Below are positions 9,610-17,658 of a stretch of 64,000 nucleotides of DNA, piece by piece (position 1 is the first letter of the stretch; every line of letters starts with the position of its first letter). Both the position numbers and the translations under genes were made by a program. The DNA comes from Aliidongia dinghuensis (lineage in GTDB: Bacteria; Pseudomonadota; Alphaproteobacteria; ATCC43930; CGMCC-115725), in the NCBI RefSeq assembly GCF_014643535.1, contig NZ_BMJQ01000011.1, forward strand, positions 225,175 to 289,174, read 5' to 3'. The notes under the pieces are model-generated. The model ran no database searches, had not been told where the DNA came from, and saw nothing but the letters and a program-made list of their open reading frames with translations.

Positions 9610-10640
9610 GCCTCACTTACAAGAGCGTCAGCTATACCTATCCGGGGGCTGGAGCCGGTGTGTTCGACATCTCGCTCGAGATCGGCCGAGGCGAACTGCT
9701 CGCCATCATCGGCGCGTCGGGTTCCGGCAAGTCGACCATCCTCAAGCTCTTGGCCGGCTTCGTCATGCCTGACGCCGGACAGGTGCTGATCGACGGCCGG
9801 GACGTGAGCCGGCTTTCGCCAGAGGCGCGTCACCTCGGCGTCGTGTTCCAGTCCTACGCGCTCTTTCCGCATATGCGCCTCTGGGAGAACGTCGCCTACC
9901 CCTTGAAGATCCGCGGAACTGCGAAGCGCGAGCGGCGTGCCCGCGCGAACGAGATGCTCGAGCGGGTCGGCATGGGGGCAAGGGCCGAGGATTTCCCGTC
10001 AGCGCTCTCCGGCGGCCAGCAGCAGCGCGTAGCGCTGGCGCGCGCGCTCGTGTTCGAGCCGAGCGGCCTCTTGCTCGACGAGCCGCTATCGGCGCTCGAC
10101 GCAGGCCTGCGCGTCGAGATGCGCGACGAGATCCTGCGCGTGCAGCGCTCGGCCGGGATCGCGACCCTGCTTGTGACTCACGACCAGGAAGAGGCGCTGT
10201 CGATCGCCGACAAGGTTGCGGTGATGCGCGACGGCCGCCTCGTCCAGGTCGGCACGCCCCAAGCCCTCTACGAGACGCCGGTCAGCGCTGCGGTCGCGGC
10301 CTTCGTCGGCCAGTCGAACCTCTGGCCGAGCAAGGTCGCGGGTGCAGGCCTCGTCGAGACCGCGTTTGGGCCACTCGCCTGCGACACCGGCACTCGCTCG
10401 GCAGGTGAGGCGGTCACCGTGTTCGTCCGCCCGGAACGGATCGCGCCGCTGCCATCCGGTGAGGCAGACGGCCCCGGCCGCTTCGCTGGCACCGTTGCCG
10501 CCGATCGCTACCTGGGCCCGATCCGCCGCATCGACCTCGCGGTTGCAGGCGGGCTCATCCGCCTCGAGACCCATCAGCGGGAGCCCGTGACGGCGGTCGC
10601 GATCCCGCCAGACGCCATTCGCCTGCTGCCTGCCCATTGA
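9606..10640 (+). CDS. ABC transporter ATP-binding protein (PotA/FbpC-like, with TOBE domain)
   Basis: This 344-residue ATPase powers the importer from the cytoplasmic face. All nucleotide-binding elements are intact: Walker A GASGSGKST (36-44), Q-loop VVFQSYALFPH, signature LSGGQQQRVALARAL, Walker B GLLLDEPLSALD and switch VTHDQEEAL. A C-terminal region of about 100 residues matches the TOBE-type regulatory domain seen in spermidine/putrescine and iron importers, including VFVRPERI. The gene overlaps the upstream permease by 4 nt and is followed after 27 nt by the binding protein. The substrate is not predictable from the ATPase. Confidence 0.95.
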   Translation: MSLTYKSVSYTYPGAGAGVFDISLEIGRGELLAIIGASGSGKSTILKLLAGFVMPDAGQVLIDGRDVSRLSPEARHLGVVFQSYALFPHMRLWENVAYPLKIRGTAKRERRARANEMLERVGMGARAEDFPSALSGGQQQRVALARALVFEPSGLLLDEPLSALDAGLRVEMRDEILRVQRSAGIATLLVTHDQEEALSIADKVAVMRDGRLVQVGTPQALYETPVSAAVAAFVGQSNLWPSKVAGAGLVETAFGPLACDTGTRSAGEAVTVFVRPERIAPLPSGEADGPGRFAGTVAADRYLGPIRRIDLAVAGGLIRLETHQREPVTAVAIPPDAIRLLPAH

Positions 10641-10667
10641 ACCGATCGAGTCCGGAGGACCAAGTCC

Positions 10668-11744
10668 ATGAACCGACGCCATTTCCTGTCCTGCGCCACG
10701 GCTGTGGCCGCACTCGCCGCGTCCGGCACCGCCTTCGCCTTCGACGGCGCGGAGCTCTACCCCGGTGAGCAGGTGCTTTACGACGCGGCCAAGAAGGAAG
10801 GCCTCGTCGTCTCGTTCGACACGGGCCCGACCTGGGCCAACTGGGCGGCCGAGTTCAAGGCGTTCCAGGCGCGCTATCCGGGCGTCGAGATGGTCTATAA
10901 CGACCTGGGCTCGGCCGCGACGGTCGTGGCACTCGACAAGTCGCGCAACCGGCCGCAGGCCGACACGGCCTATTATTTCGCGTCGTCAGCGCTCGACGCG
11001 GTCAAGGCCGGCGTCGTCAGCGACTTCAAGCCGGTCAATTTCGAGCGCCTGCCGGAGACGCTGCGCCATCCGGCCGGGCAATGGTTCACCGTGCATACGC
11101 TGAATGTCGCCTTCCTGGTCAACAAGAAGCTGGTCAAGACCATGCCGGAGAGCTGGGCCGACCTGCTGAAGCCGGAATACAAGAACGCCATCGTCTATCA
11201 GGACCCGCGCTCGACCGGCCAGGGCCAGGTCATCGCGTTTGCGGCTGCCTTCGGCAACGGCGGCAGCATGGACGACGTGGCGCCAGGCATCGACTATCTG
11301 GGCAAGCTCACCAAGGCCGGCAACGTGCTGCGCACCGTCGGCACCACGCCCTACGCCCAGTTCCTCAAGGGCGAGATCCCGATCTGGATCGGCTATGAGA
11401 ACGACGGGTTGAAGGCGAAGTTCGTCGACGGCATGGGCGACGACGTGGCGCTCGCCATTCCCAGGGAGGGCTCGGCTGCCGCCCCCTATGCGGTCTCGCT
11501 GGTCAAGAACGGGCCGAACCCGAATGCCGGCAAGCTCTGGCTCAATTTCATCATGACCGATGCTGGACAGAAGATCTTCGCTGAAGGCTACGTGCGGCCG
11601 TCGGTGCCGGGCGTTGCCCTGCCGGCCGCGGTCGCCGACAAGATGCCGGCCGCACCGCAGATCCATCCGATCGACATCGCCAAGGCGACGGCCAAGAAGG
11701 CCGAGATCGACGCCGGCTGGGCCAAGGCGGTGCTGGGCCAGTGA
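10668..11744 (+). CDS. ABC transporter periplasmic substrate-binding protein (family 1 / FbpA-ThiB-like)
   Basis: A 358-residue secreted binding protein. The N-terminus MNRRHFLSCATAVAALAASG, ending ...TAFA, is a signal peptide; the RR pair could be read by Tat but lacks a strong consensus. The mature part starts DGAELYPGEQ and follows the two-lobed family 1 extracellular solute-binding pattern (YDAAKKEGLVVSFD; GEIPIWIGYENDG), the group that includes iron(III), thiamine, 2-aminoethylphosphonate and polyamine binders. A GGAGG ribosome site lies just upstream at 10651-10657. Gene order permease-ATPase-binding protein-permease-cupin is compact, so all should be co-expressed. I cannot assign the ligand. 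Confidence 0.9.
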   Translation: MNRRHFLSCATAVAALAASGTAFAFDGAELYPGEQVLYDAAKKEGLVVSFDTGPTWANWAAEFKAFQARYPGVEMVYNDLGSAATVVALDKSRNRPQADTAYYFASSALDAVKAGVVSDFKPVNFERLPETLRHPAGQWFTVHTLNVAFLVNKKLVKTMPESWADLLKPEYKNAIVYQDPRSTGQGQVIAFAAAFGNGGSMDDVAPGIDYLGKLTKAGNVLRTVGTTPYAQFLKGEIPIWIGYENDGLKAKFVDGMGDDVALAIPREGSAAAPYAVSLVKNGPNPNAGKLWLNFIMTDAGQKIFAEGYVRPSVPGVALPAAVADKMPAAPQIHPIDIAKATAKKAEIDAGWAKAVLGQ

Positions 11745-12565
11745 AGACCGCGCGCACCTCCAGCCGCACGCTCGCCGTCCTGGCCATGCCGGGCGCCCTC
11801 GTGCTGGCGCTGTTCTTCGTCCTACCGGTCGGGGCCGTGCTGGTCGGCGCCTTCACGGACGGCGGCAGCGCCTTCGGCCGGCTCGTCGCCGATCCGGTGT
11901 TCTGGAACGGGTTGCGCGGCACGCTCGTGCTCGGCACGGCGGCGCCGCTCTTCTCGCTCGCGGTCGGGTTCTCAGTGGCACTGACGCTCGCCCGCCTGGC
12001 GCCGGGCGTGCGGACGGCGGCACTCGTCGCCATCTCGCTGCCGCTCACCTTCTCCGGCCTGATCGTCGCCTACGGCTTCATCCTGCTCCTCGGCCGCGCC
12101 GGCTTCGTGACGCTGTTGCTGGCAAAGCTCGGCTTCGACCCGGCGGTCGTGGGTGGGTTCATCTATTCGCCGCTCGGGCTCGGTCTTGCCTATTCCTACT
12201 ACCTGGTGCCGCGGGTGGTGCTGATCGTCTTGCCGGCGATCGGCAATTTCGACCTGAGCCAGCTCCGGGCGGCCCGCTCGCTCGGCGCAGGGGCCTTCCG
12301 CTCGGTCGTCGAGATCATGCTGCCGCAGATCCTGCCGAGCCTGGTCGCCGCCTTCTGCCTGACGTCGGCCGTGGCGGTCGGCGCCTACGGCACGGCCTTG
12401 GCTTTGGTCGGGACCCAGGTGAATATCCTGCCGCTGGTGCTCTATAGCAAAGTGTCGGAAACGGGCACGGATCTGCCGGCTGCTTCGGCCGCCTCGCTGG
12501 TCCTGGTCGCGATCTGCGCGCTTGTCGTCTCGCTGGGCGAGATGGTCCGGCCGAACCGGAGATGA
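11741..12565 (+). CDS. ABC transporter permease (second)
   Basis: A 274-residue inner-membrane permease with about six transmembrane stretches. The EAA-like loop reads LRAARSLGAGAFRSVVEIML followed by PQILP near residue 185. It begins with GTG at 11741, overlapping the binding-protein stop as GTGA, so translation is coupled. It should pair with the other permease to form a heterodimeric channel. The hydrophobic profile and loop place it with polyamine/iron/phosphonate-type importers, as for its partner. Confidence 0.9.
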   Translation: MKTARTSSRTLAVLAMPGALVLALFFVLPVGAVLVGAFTDGGSAFGRLVADPVFWNGLRGTLVLGTAAPLFSLAVGFSVALTLARLAPGVRTAALVAISLPLTFSGLIVAYGFILLLGRAGFVTLLLAKLGFDPAVVGGFIYSPLGLGLAYSYYLVPRVVLIVLPAIGNFDLSQLRAARSLGAGAFRSVVEIMLPQILPSLVAAFCLTSAVAVGAYGTALALVGTQVNILPLVLYSKVSETGTDLPAASAASLVLVAICALVVSLGEMVRPNRR

Positions 12566-12581
12566 GGCAGGAGAGGGCTTG

Positions 12582-12875
12582 ATGACGTCAGAGGCAGTTG
12601 CGGTCGGCCATGTCGACAATGACGACGTGCGGGTCACCGAATGGCGCTTTGCCCCGGGTGCGGCGACCGGCCAGCACCGCCATGACTACGACTATGTGGT
12701 GGTGCCGCTGACAGGCGGGCTGCTGAAGGCGATCGCGGCCGCCGGCGAGACCGTGGCCGAGCTGGTGCCGGGCAAGGCCTATTTCCGCAAGGCCGGCGTC
12801 GAGCACAATGTGGTGAATGCTGGCAGCGAACCCTTCGCCTTCGTCGAGATCGAGCTCAAGCACCGGCCCGGCTGA
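12582..12875 (+). CDS. Small cupin-domain protein
   Basis: A 97-residue single-cupin protein. The metal-site motif is GQHRHDYDYVVVPLTGG (about 28-44) with a second half VEHNVVNAGSEPF (74-86), so His residues for a metal centre are present in both cupin motifs. Start at the ATG at 12582, with GGAGAGG 5-11 nt upstream; the open frame upstream belongs to the permease gene's shadow. It follows the second permease by 16 nt and is probably the last gene of the importer operon. Small cupins next to uptake systems often process or sense the imported compound; here that is only an inference. Confidence 0.82.
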   Translation: MTSEAVAVGHVDNDDVRVTEWRFAPGAATGQHRHDYDYVVVPLTGGLLKAIAAAGETVAELVPGKAYFRKAGVEHNVVNAGSEPFAFVEIELKHRPG

Positions 12876-12885
12876 GGCGGATTTC

Positions 12886-14049
12886 CTAGCGCCGGGTGCC
12901 GACGAGCGAGGCGGTCGAGAAATCGGTGTCGCTGGTGTCGGCGCCGATCATGTTGGCTCCGTCGAACCGGGCGCCCTTGACGTTGCAATTGACGAGCCGT
13001 GCGCCCAGCAGGTTGGCCGGCCATTTGCGGCCAGTCGGCTTGCGTTCGTGGTTGAGGATGTCGGCCTCGGTGAAGTCGGCATCGCTCAGGTTCGAGCCCT
13101 CGAGCACCGCGTTCTTGAAGCAGGTGCCGCGCAGCTGCGCGCCGGTCATGTCGCAGTTGGCGAGATGGGCGTCCGTGAAGTCGCACAGCAGGAAGTTGCC
13201 GCCGCGCATGTTGACGCCGTCGAGGTTGGCCCCCTTGAACACGGCGGCCGACAGGTCGAGGTTGGCCAGCACGAAGCCGCGCAGGTCCTGGTCGGTGAAG
13301 TTCGCCTGGCTGCCCTTGGCGCCGAAGGTCTGTGCCCAGGTGCAATGGCGCGCGATCGCGAGGCGCAAGTCCGGGTCGAGCCGCTTTTGCGCGCCGCCCT
13401 CGGCATCGAGCCCCATGGAAAGCTCGGTATTGGCGCCCTCGAGCGAGCAGTTGGTGAGATCGGCCGCGGTGAGACAGGCGGCGCGCAGGTCGGCGCCGGC
13501 GAGATTGGCGCCGCTGAGGTCCGCACCCGTCAGGTCGGCGCCGCGCAGGTTGGCGCGCGACAGGTCGACGCCGCGCAGGATGGCGCCGGCGAGCAGCGCG
13601 CCCTTGAACGCGGCCCCGTCGCCGACCGCGTTCGACAGGTCGGCGTTGGTCAAATCGGCTCCGGTGCGGCGACCCAGCTGCTCGGCCATCTTGCGGTCGC
13701 CCGGCCGGGCGTCGAACAGAAGGCCGCCGGTCAAGTCGGCACCGGTGAAATCGGCTTCGGCCAGCATGGCGTTCTTGAAATTGGCGCCGCGCAGGTCGGC
13801 CTTCTTGAAATTGGCGCGGAACAGCGTGGCGCTGTCGAAGCTCGCCGCGAACAGGTCGGCACTCTCGAAATCGCCGCTGCTGATGTCGGCATAGTCGAAG
13901 CGCGCGCCGGGCAGGCGGGCCCGGGTCAACGTGCAGCCGGTAAAGCTGACGCCGGCGAAATCGGCCCACGGCTTGTCGAGCCGTGTGCCGCCGCGGGCGC
14001 GCAGCCAGAGCATGTGGGCCTTGAGCGCTTCGAGAAGATCCTGGGACAT
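12886..14049 (-). CDS. Pentapeptide-repeat protein
   Basis: A 387-residue protein built almost entirely from A(D/N)Lxx pentapeptide repeats, for example ANFKKADLRGANFKNAMLAE and ADLTGADLSGANLAGADL. These fold into a right-handed quadrilateral beta-helix. The first 30 residues (MSQDLLEALKAHMLWLRARG) are a non-repeat helix that probably caps the helix or mediates contacts. A repeat break around residues 200-235 (MGLDAEGGAQKRLDPDLRLA) may be a loop or a second cap. No signal peptide is visible. Some family members mimic DNA and protect gyrase, but nothing here argues for that. Convergent with the cupin gene, only 10 nt away. Confidence 0.9.
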   Translation of the reverse strand: MSQDLLEALKAHMLWLRARGGTRLDKPWADFAGVSFTGCTLTRARLPGARFDYADISSGDFESADLFAASFDSATLFRANFKKADLRGANFKNAMLAEADFTGADLTGGLLFDARPGDRKMAEQLGRRTGADLTNADLSNAVGDGAAFKGALLAGAILRGVDLSRANLRGADLTGADLSGANLAGADLRAACLTAADLTNCSLEGANTELSMGLDAEGGAQKRLDPDLRLAIARHCTWAQTFGAKGSQANFTDQDLRGFVLANLDLSAAVFKGANLDGVNMRGGNFLLCDFTDAHLANCDMTGAQLRGTCFKNAVLEGSNLSDADFTEADILNHERKPTGRKWPANLLGARLVNCNVKGARFDGANMIGADTSDTDFSTASLVGTRR

Positions 14050-14122
14050 GAGCCTTGGACGAGCCGCCGATCAATGTTCTGCGATCAATTTTCCGCCCCG
14101 GGCTTCAGTCCCGGAGGTCTCA

Positions 14123-14146
14123 CCGCGGGCGTGCCATGGCCCGCGG
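14123..14146. terminator. GC-rich hairpin between tyrS and the pentapeptide-repeat gene
   Basis: CCGCGGGC (14123-14130) pairs with GCCCGCGG (14139-14146) around an 8-nt loop. It lies in the gap downstream of tyrS (minus strand) and just upstream of the pentapeptide-repeat gene. There is no T-run, so intrinsic termination is uncertain; a structural or attenuator role is also possible. Confidence 0.4.
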
Positions 14147-14226
14147 TATCAAATTACGTGCGGCAGCGAGTCTGTCCCGAACATCCTTCAAAATTTATGA
14201 ATAAGCGACTGTCACACAAGCGGCGG

Positions 14227-15480
14227 TCACACCGGCACGATCAGCGCGTGCCGCTTCTTGCCGGCGGTGAGCTTGATCACGCCTTCGGCATTGACGTCGT
14301 CGGGGCCGGCGTTCTGGCGCTCGTCGGTGATGGCGACGTCGTTCATCCGGCCGCCGCCGCCCTTGATGAGCCGGCGCGCCTCGCCGTTGGAGCTGGCGAG
14401 GCCGGCGCGCACGAACAGCTCGACCACGCCGAGGCCACTTTCGAGCTCCGCGCGCGGCACCTCGACCCGGGCGAGCGCGTCGCCGGTCGAGCCTTCCTCG
14501 AACACGCGGCGCGCGGTCTCGGCCGCCGCCTCGGCCGCGGCGCGGCCGTGGGCAAGCGCCGTCACCTCGTTTGCCAGCACCTTCTTTGCTTCGTTGATGC
14601 CGGCGCCGTCCAGGCCGCCGAGCCGCCGGATCTCGTCGAGCGGCAGATCGGTGAACAGCTTGAGGAACTTGACGACGTCGTCATCCTCGGTGTTGCGCCA
14701 GTACTGCCAGAAGTCGTAGGGCGGCAGCTTGTCGGCATTGAGCCAGACGGCGCCGGCGGCGGTCTTGCCCATCTTGGCGCCGGACGACGTGGTGAGCAGC
14801 GGCGAGGTGAAGCCGAAGAGCTCCTTGCCCAGCACGCGCCGGCCGAGCTCGACGCCATTCACGATGTTGCCCCACTGGTCGGAGCCGCCCAGCTGCAGGC
14901 TGCAGCCGGTGCGGCGCGCCAGCTCGACGAAGTCGTAGGCCTGCAGGATCATGTAGTTGAATTCGAGGAACGACAGCGGCTGCTCGCGATCGAGTCGCAA
15001 TTTGACGCTGTCGAAGCTCAGCATGCGGTTGACCGAGAAATGACGGCCGTAGTCGCGCAGGAACGGGATGTACTGCAGCCCGTCGAGCCAGTCGGCGTTG
15101 TTGAGCATGATCGCATCGGTCGGCCCGTCGCCGAACGTGAGGTACTGGCTGAACACCTTCCTGATGCCGGCCATGTTGTGGGCGATCTGCTCGTCGGTCA
15201 GCAGCGACCGCGCCTCGTCCTTGCCCGACGGGTCGCCGATCCGCGTGGTGCCGGCGCCCATCAGCACGATCGGCTTGTGGCCGGTCTGCTGCATCCGCCG
15301 TAGAGTCATGATCTGCAGGAGGCTGCCGACGTGCAGGCTGTCCGCCGTGCAGTCGAAGCCGATATAGCCGGTGACGATCCCAGCGCAGGCAGCCTTGTCC
15401 AGTGCTTCCAGATCGGTGCACTGGTGGAAATGGCCGCGGTCGACGAGAGTCTTCAGAAGCTGCGATTGAGGCTCGGTCAT
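14227..15480 (-). CDS. tyrS: Tyrosyl-tRNA synthetase
   Basis: TyrS charges tRNA-Tyr with tyrosine in the cytoplasm. The 417-residue protein has the class I HIGH-type signature HVGS at 50-53 in ADSLHVGSLLQ, the tyrosine-site segment LQAYDFVELARR, the QWGNI motif that follows the GGSD turn, and a KMSKS-type motif KMGKT near residue 236. A C-terminal S4 RNA-binding domain (about 350-417) includes GLASSNGEARRLIKGGGGRMN. Length is standard. The gene stands alone and is divergent from anmK. Confidence 0.97.
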   Translation of the reverse strand: MTEPQSQLLKTLVDRGHFHQCTDLEALDKAACAGIVTGYIGFDCTADSLHVGSLLQIMTLRRMQQTGHKPIVLMGAGTTRIGDPSGKDEARSLLTDEQIAHNMAGIRKVFSQYLTFGDGPTDAIMLNNADWLDGLQYIPFLRDYGRHFSVNRMLSFDSVKLRLDREQPLSFLEFNYMILQAYDFVELARRTGCSLQLGGSDQWGNIVNGVELGRRVLGKELFGFTSPLLTTSSGAKMGKTAAGAVWLNADKLPPYDFWQYWRNTEDDDVVKFLKLFTDLPLDEIRRLGGLDGAGINEAKKVLANEVTALAHGRAAAEAAAETARRVFEEGSTGDALARVEVPRAELESGLGVVELFVRAGLASSNGEARRLIKGGGGRMNDVAITDERQNAGPDDVNAEGVIKLTAGKKRHALIVPV

Positions 15481-15590
15481 GATCGTCCGGTTCGTGAAGG
15501 GCCGGGCTAGGGGCGCCGGTTGAGCGGGTAACGGGATTTGGTGGGTCAGGGGTTTAGCATGGGCCTTCGGGCTTTCGGAAGGGTGGGGCG

Positions 15591-16679
15591 ATGAGCGGGC
15601 ACGGCATGCGGGCTATCGGTTTGATGAGCGGCACCTCGCTCGACGGTATCGACGCGGCGCTGATCGAGACCGACGGCATCGACCGGGTGCATCCCGGCCC
15701 GTCGCTGACCGTGCCCTATCCGGCCGAGTTCCGCGACGCGTTGCGCGGCATCCTGGGTGCCACCGAGGCGACGGAGACGGTGCGCGCGGTCGAGCGGCGC
15801 CTGACCGAGCTCCATGCCGAGGCGGTCGCCGAGCTGCGCCGGCGCCACGACCTCGCCCATGTCGACGTGATCGGCTTCCACGGCCACACGATCCTGCACC
15901 GGCCGGACCAGCACCGGACCTGGCAGATCGGCGACGGCGCGCTCTTGGCACGGCTCGCGGGCGTGCCGGTCGTGTCCGACTTCCGCTCGGCCGACGTCGC
16001 GGCGGGCGGCGAGGGCGCGCCGCTGGTGCCGGTCTATCACCGGGCGCTGGTGGCAAGCCTGCCGAAGCCGCTCGCCGTCCTCAACATCGGCGGTGTCGCC
16101 AACCTCACCTGGATCGGGCGCGGGGCGGAGGATCTCATCGCCTTCGACACGGGGCCCGGCAACGCGCTCATCGACGACTGGATGCGCGCCAAGACGGGGG
16201 CTGCATTCGACGCCGGCGGCGAGACCGCGACGAGCGGCCGGATCGACGACGAATTCGTCGCCCGCTTCCTCACCCACGATTTCTTCTCGCGCCGGCCGCC
16301 AAAGTCGCTCGACCGGGACGATTTCGCCCGCTTCCGGCCCGATCATCTCGACCCGGCCGACGGCGCCGCGACACTCGCCGCTTGCACGGTCGCGGCCGTG
16401 CTGGCCGGGCGCCGCTTCCTGCCGGCAGCCCCGCTGCGCTGGCTCGTCACCGGCGGCGGCCGGCACAATCGTGCCGTGATGAAGGGGCTCGCCGCCGGCT
16501 TCAACGTGCCGGTCGAGCCGGTCGACATGCTGGGCTGGAACGGCGACGCGCTCGAGGCGCATGCGTTCGGCTATCTGGCCGTGCGCAGCCTCGCGGGGCT
16601 GCCCCTGAGCTTCCCGGGCACGACGCGCGTGCCGCGGCCGCAGGCCGGCGGACGGCTCGACCGTCCGCCGGTGTTCTGA
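15591..16679 (+). CDS. anmK: Anhydro-N-acetylmuramic acid kinase
   Basis: AnmK phosphorylates and opens 1,6-anhydro-MurNAc released during peptidoglycan turnover, giving MurNAc-6-phosphate for recycling. The 362-residue protein begins with the ATP-binding loop GLMSGTSLDGIDAALIET (10-27) and has the sugar-kinase motifs VIGFHGHTILHRP, NIGGVANLTW, AFDTGPGNALIDDW and VTGGGRHN, all typical of AnmK. Start at 15591 is preceded by GGAAGGG. Divergent from tyrS, with about 110 nt between the two starts. The 3' end runs into a 17-bp tandem repeat. Confidence 0.96.
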   Translation: MSGHGMRAIGLMSGTSLDGIDAALIETDGIDRVHPGPSLTVPYPAEFRDALRGILGATEATETVRAVERRLTELHAEAVAELRRRHDLAHVDVIGFHGHTILHRPDQHRTWQIGDGALLARLAGVPVVSDFRSADVAAGGEGAPLVPVYHRALVASLPKPLAVLNIGGVANLTWIGRGAEDLIAFDTGPGNALIDDWMRAKTGAAFDAGGETATSGRIDDEFVARFLTHDFFSRRPPKSLDRDDFARFRPDHLDPADGAATLAACTVAAVLAGRRFLPAAPLRWLVTGGGRHNRAVMKGLAAGFNVPVEPVDMLGWNGDALEAHAFGYLAVRSLAGLPLSFPGTTRVPRPQAGGRLDRPPVF

Positions 16680-16723
16680 TCAAGGACGGGTTCTGATCGA
16701 GGACGGGTTCTGATCGAGGACGG
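16673..16723. repeat. Three tandem copies of a 17-bp unit over the anmK stop
   Basis: The unit GTTCTGATCRAGGACGG occurs three times head to tail (16673, 16690, 16707). Copies 2 and 3 are identical; copy 1 differs by A for G in the middle. The anmK stop TGA is inside copy 1, so each further copy repeats a TGA. This looks like slippage duplication of the gene end and has no coding effect. Confidence 0.85.
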
Positions 16724-16732
16724 CAGTGCCGC

Positions 16733-17398
16733 TCAGCGCTTCGGCTGCGGGATCAGCGTCTCTTCCAGGTGGGTGTCCAGGTAGTCGGAGACTGCGGCCT
16801 CCAGCTCCTCCATCTGGTCGTTGAAGAAGTGGGTGGCGCCCTTGATGATGCGATAGTCGATCTTGATGTCGCGCTGGTGCGACAGCTTGTTGACGAGCTT
16901 CTGCACGGATTCGACCGGCACCAGATCGTCCTTCTCGCCGTGGATGATCAGGCCTGAGGAGGGACAGGGTGCCAGGAACGAGAAGTCGAACGTGCTGGCC
17001 GGCGGTGCGATCGAGATGAAGCTGTCGATCTCCGGCCGGCGCATCAGCAGCTGCATGCCGATCCAGGCGCCGAACGAGAAGCCGCCGATCCAGCAGCCGG
17101 CCGCATTCGGATTGTAGGTCTGCAGCCAGTCGAGCGCGGACGCGGCATCCGAGAGCTCGCCCTCGCCCCGGTCGAAGCTGCCCTGGCTGCGGCCGACGCC
17201 GCGGAAATTGAAGCGCAGCGTGGAGAAGCCACGCTTGGTGAAGGCACGGAACAGCGCATAGACGATCCTGTTGTTCATCGTGCCGCCATGCTGCGGATGG
17301 GGGTGCAGCAGGAGCGCGATCGGCGCGTTCGTTTCCTTCGAATGCTGGTAACGGCCCTCGATCCGCCCTTCCGGGCCGTTGATTATAACCTCAGGCAT
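16733..17398 (-). CDS. Alpha/beta-hydrolase (COG2945-like, serine hydrolase)
   Basis: A 221-residue cytoplasmic hydrolase of the COG2945 type. The nucleophile elbow is GGFSFGAW (about 105-112) with Ser as nucleophile. The oxyanion region HPHPQHGGTMNN (33-44) is very characteristic of this group. The acid (HGEKDDLVP) and the His of the triad (KGATHFF) follow in order. Its substrate is unknown; these proteins are often annotated as putative esterases or peptidases. It is convergent with anmK and divergent from the cysE operon. Confidence 0.85.
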   Translation of the reverse strand: MPEVIINGPEGRIEGRYQHSKETNAPIALLLHPHPQHGGTMNNRIVYALFRAFTKRGFSTLRFNFRGVGRSQGSFDRGEGELSDAASALDWLQTYNPNAAGCWIGGFSFGAWIGMQLLMRRPEIDSFISIAPPASTFDFSFLAPCPSSGLIIHGEKDDLVPVESVQKLVNKLSHQRDIKIDYRIIKGATHFFNDQMEELEAAVSDYLDTHLEETLIPQPKR

Positions 17399-17515
17399 GC
17401 TGGCAAAATCCTCCGGCAGTCACGCCCACAATCCTGAAAAGCTGAAATTCCTACCCCTGCGGGACAGCGGGCGCGCCGGTGTAGCACGCATCCACCACCC
17501 CCGGGGCTGCCAATC

Positions 17516-17544
17516 TTGATGGGGTCGGTCCGATAAACTATATG
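17516..17544 (+). promoter_or_regulatory. Candidate sigma-70 promoter for the cysE-isc operon
   Basis: TTGATG (17516-17521) and TATATG (17539-17544) are separated by exactly 17 nt, in a locally AT-rich patch about 115 nt upstream of the cysE start. No other promoter-like pair is clear in the 17399-17658 gap. Prediction by eye only. Confidence 0.45.
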
Positions 17545-17625
17545 GAGTGACAGGGTAGGGACGCTGCCGCAAGCGTGAAGGTGTTCCCGCGGCGAATGGC
17601 TGCTGCGATCAATTGCGTTCACGAG

Positions 17626-17653
17626 CCTATCATGGCGGACCTATCATGGCGGG
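17626..17653. repeat. 14-bp tandem duplication at the cysE start
   Basis: CCTATCATGGCGG(A/G) occurs twice in a row (17626-17639, 17640-17653), differing only at the last base. Each copy carries an ATG; because 14 is not a multiple of three, the ATG at 17632 is in frame with cysE while the ATG at 17646 reads MAGSHVS and stops. The duplication therefore adds a possible upstream start and a short decoy reading frame. Confidence 0.8.
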
Positions 17654-17658
17654 ATCCC

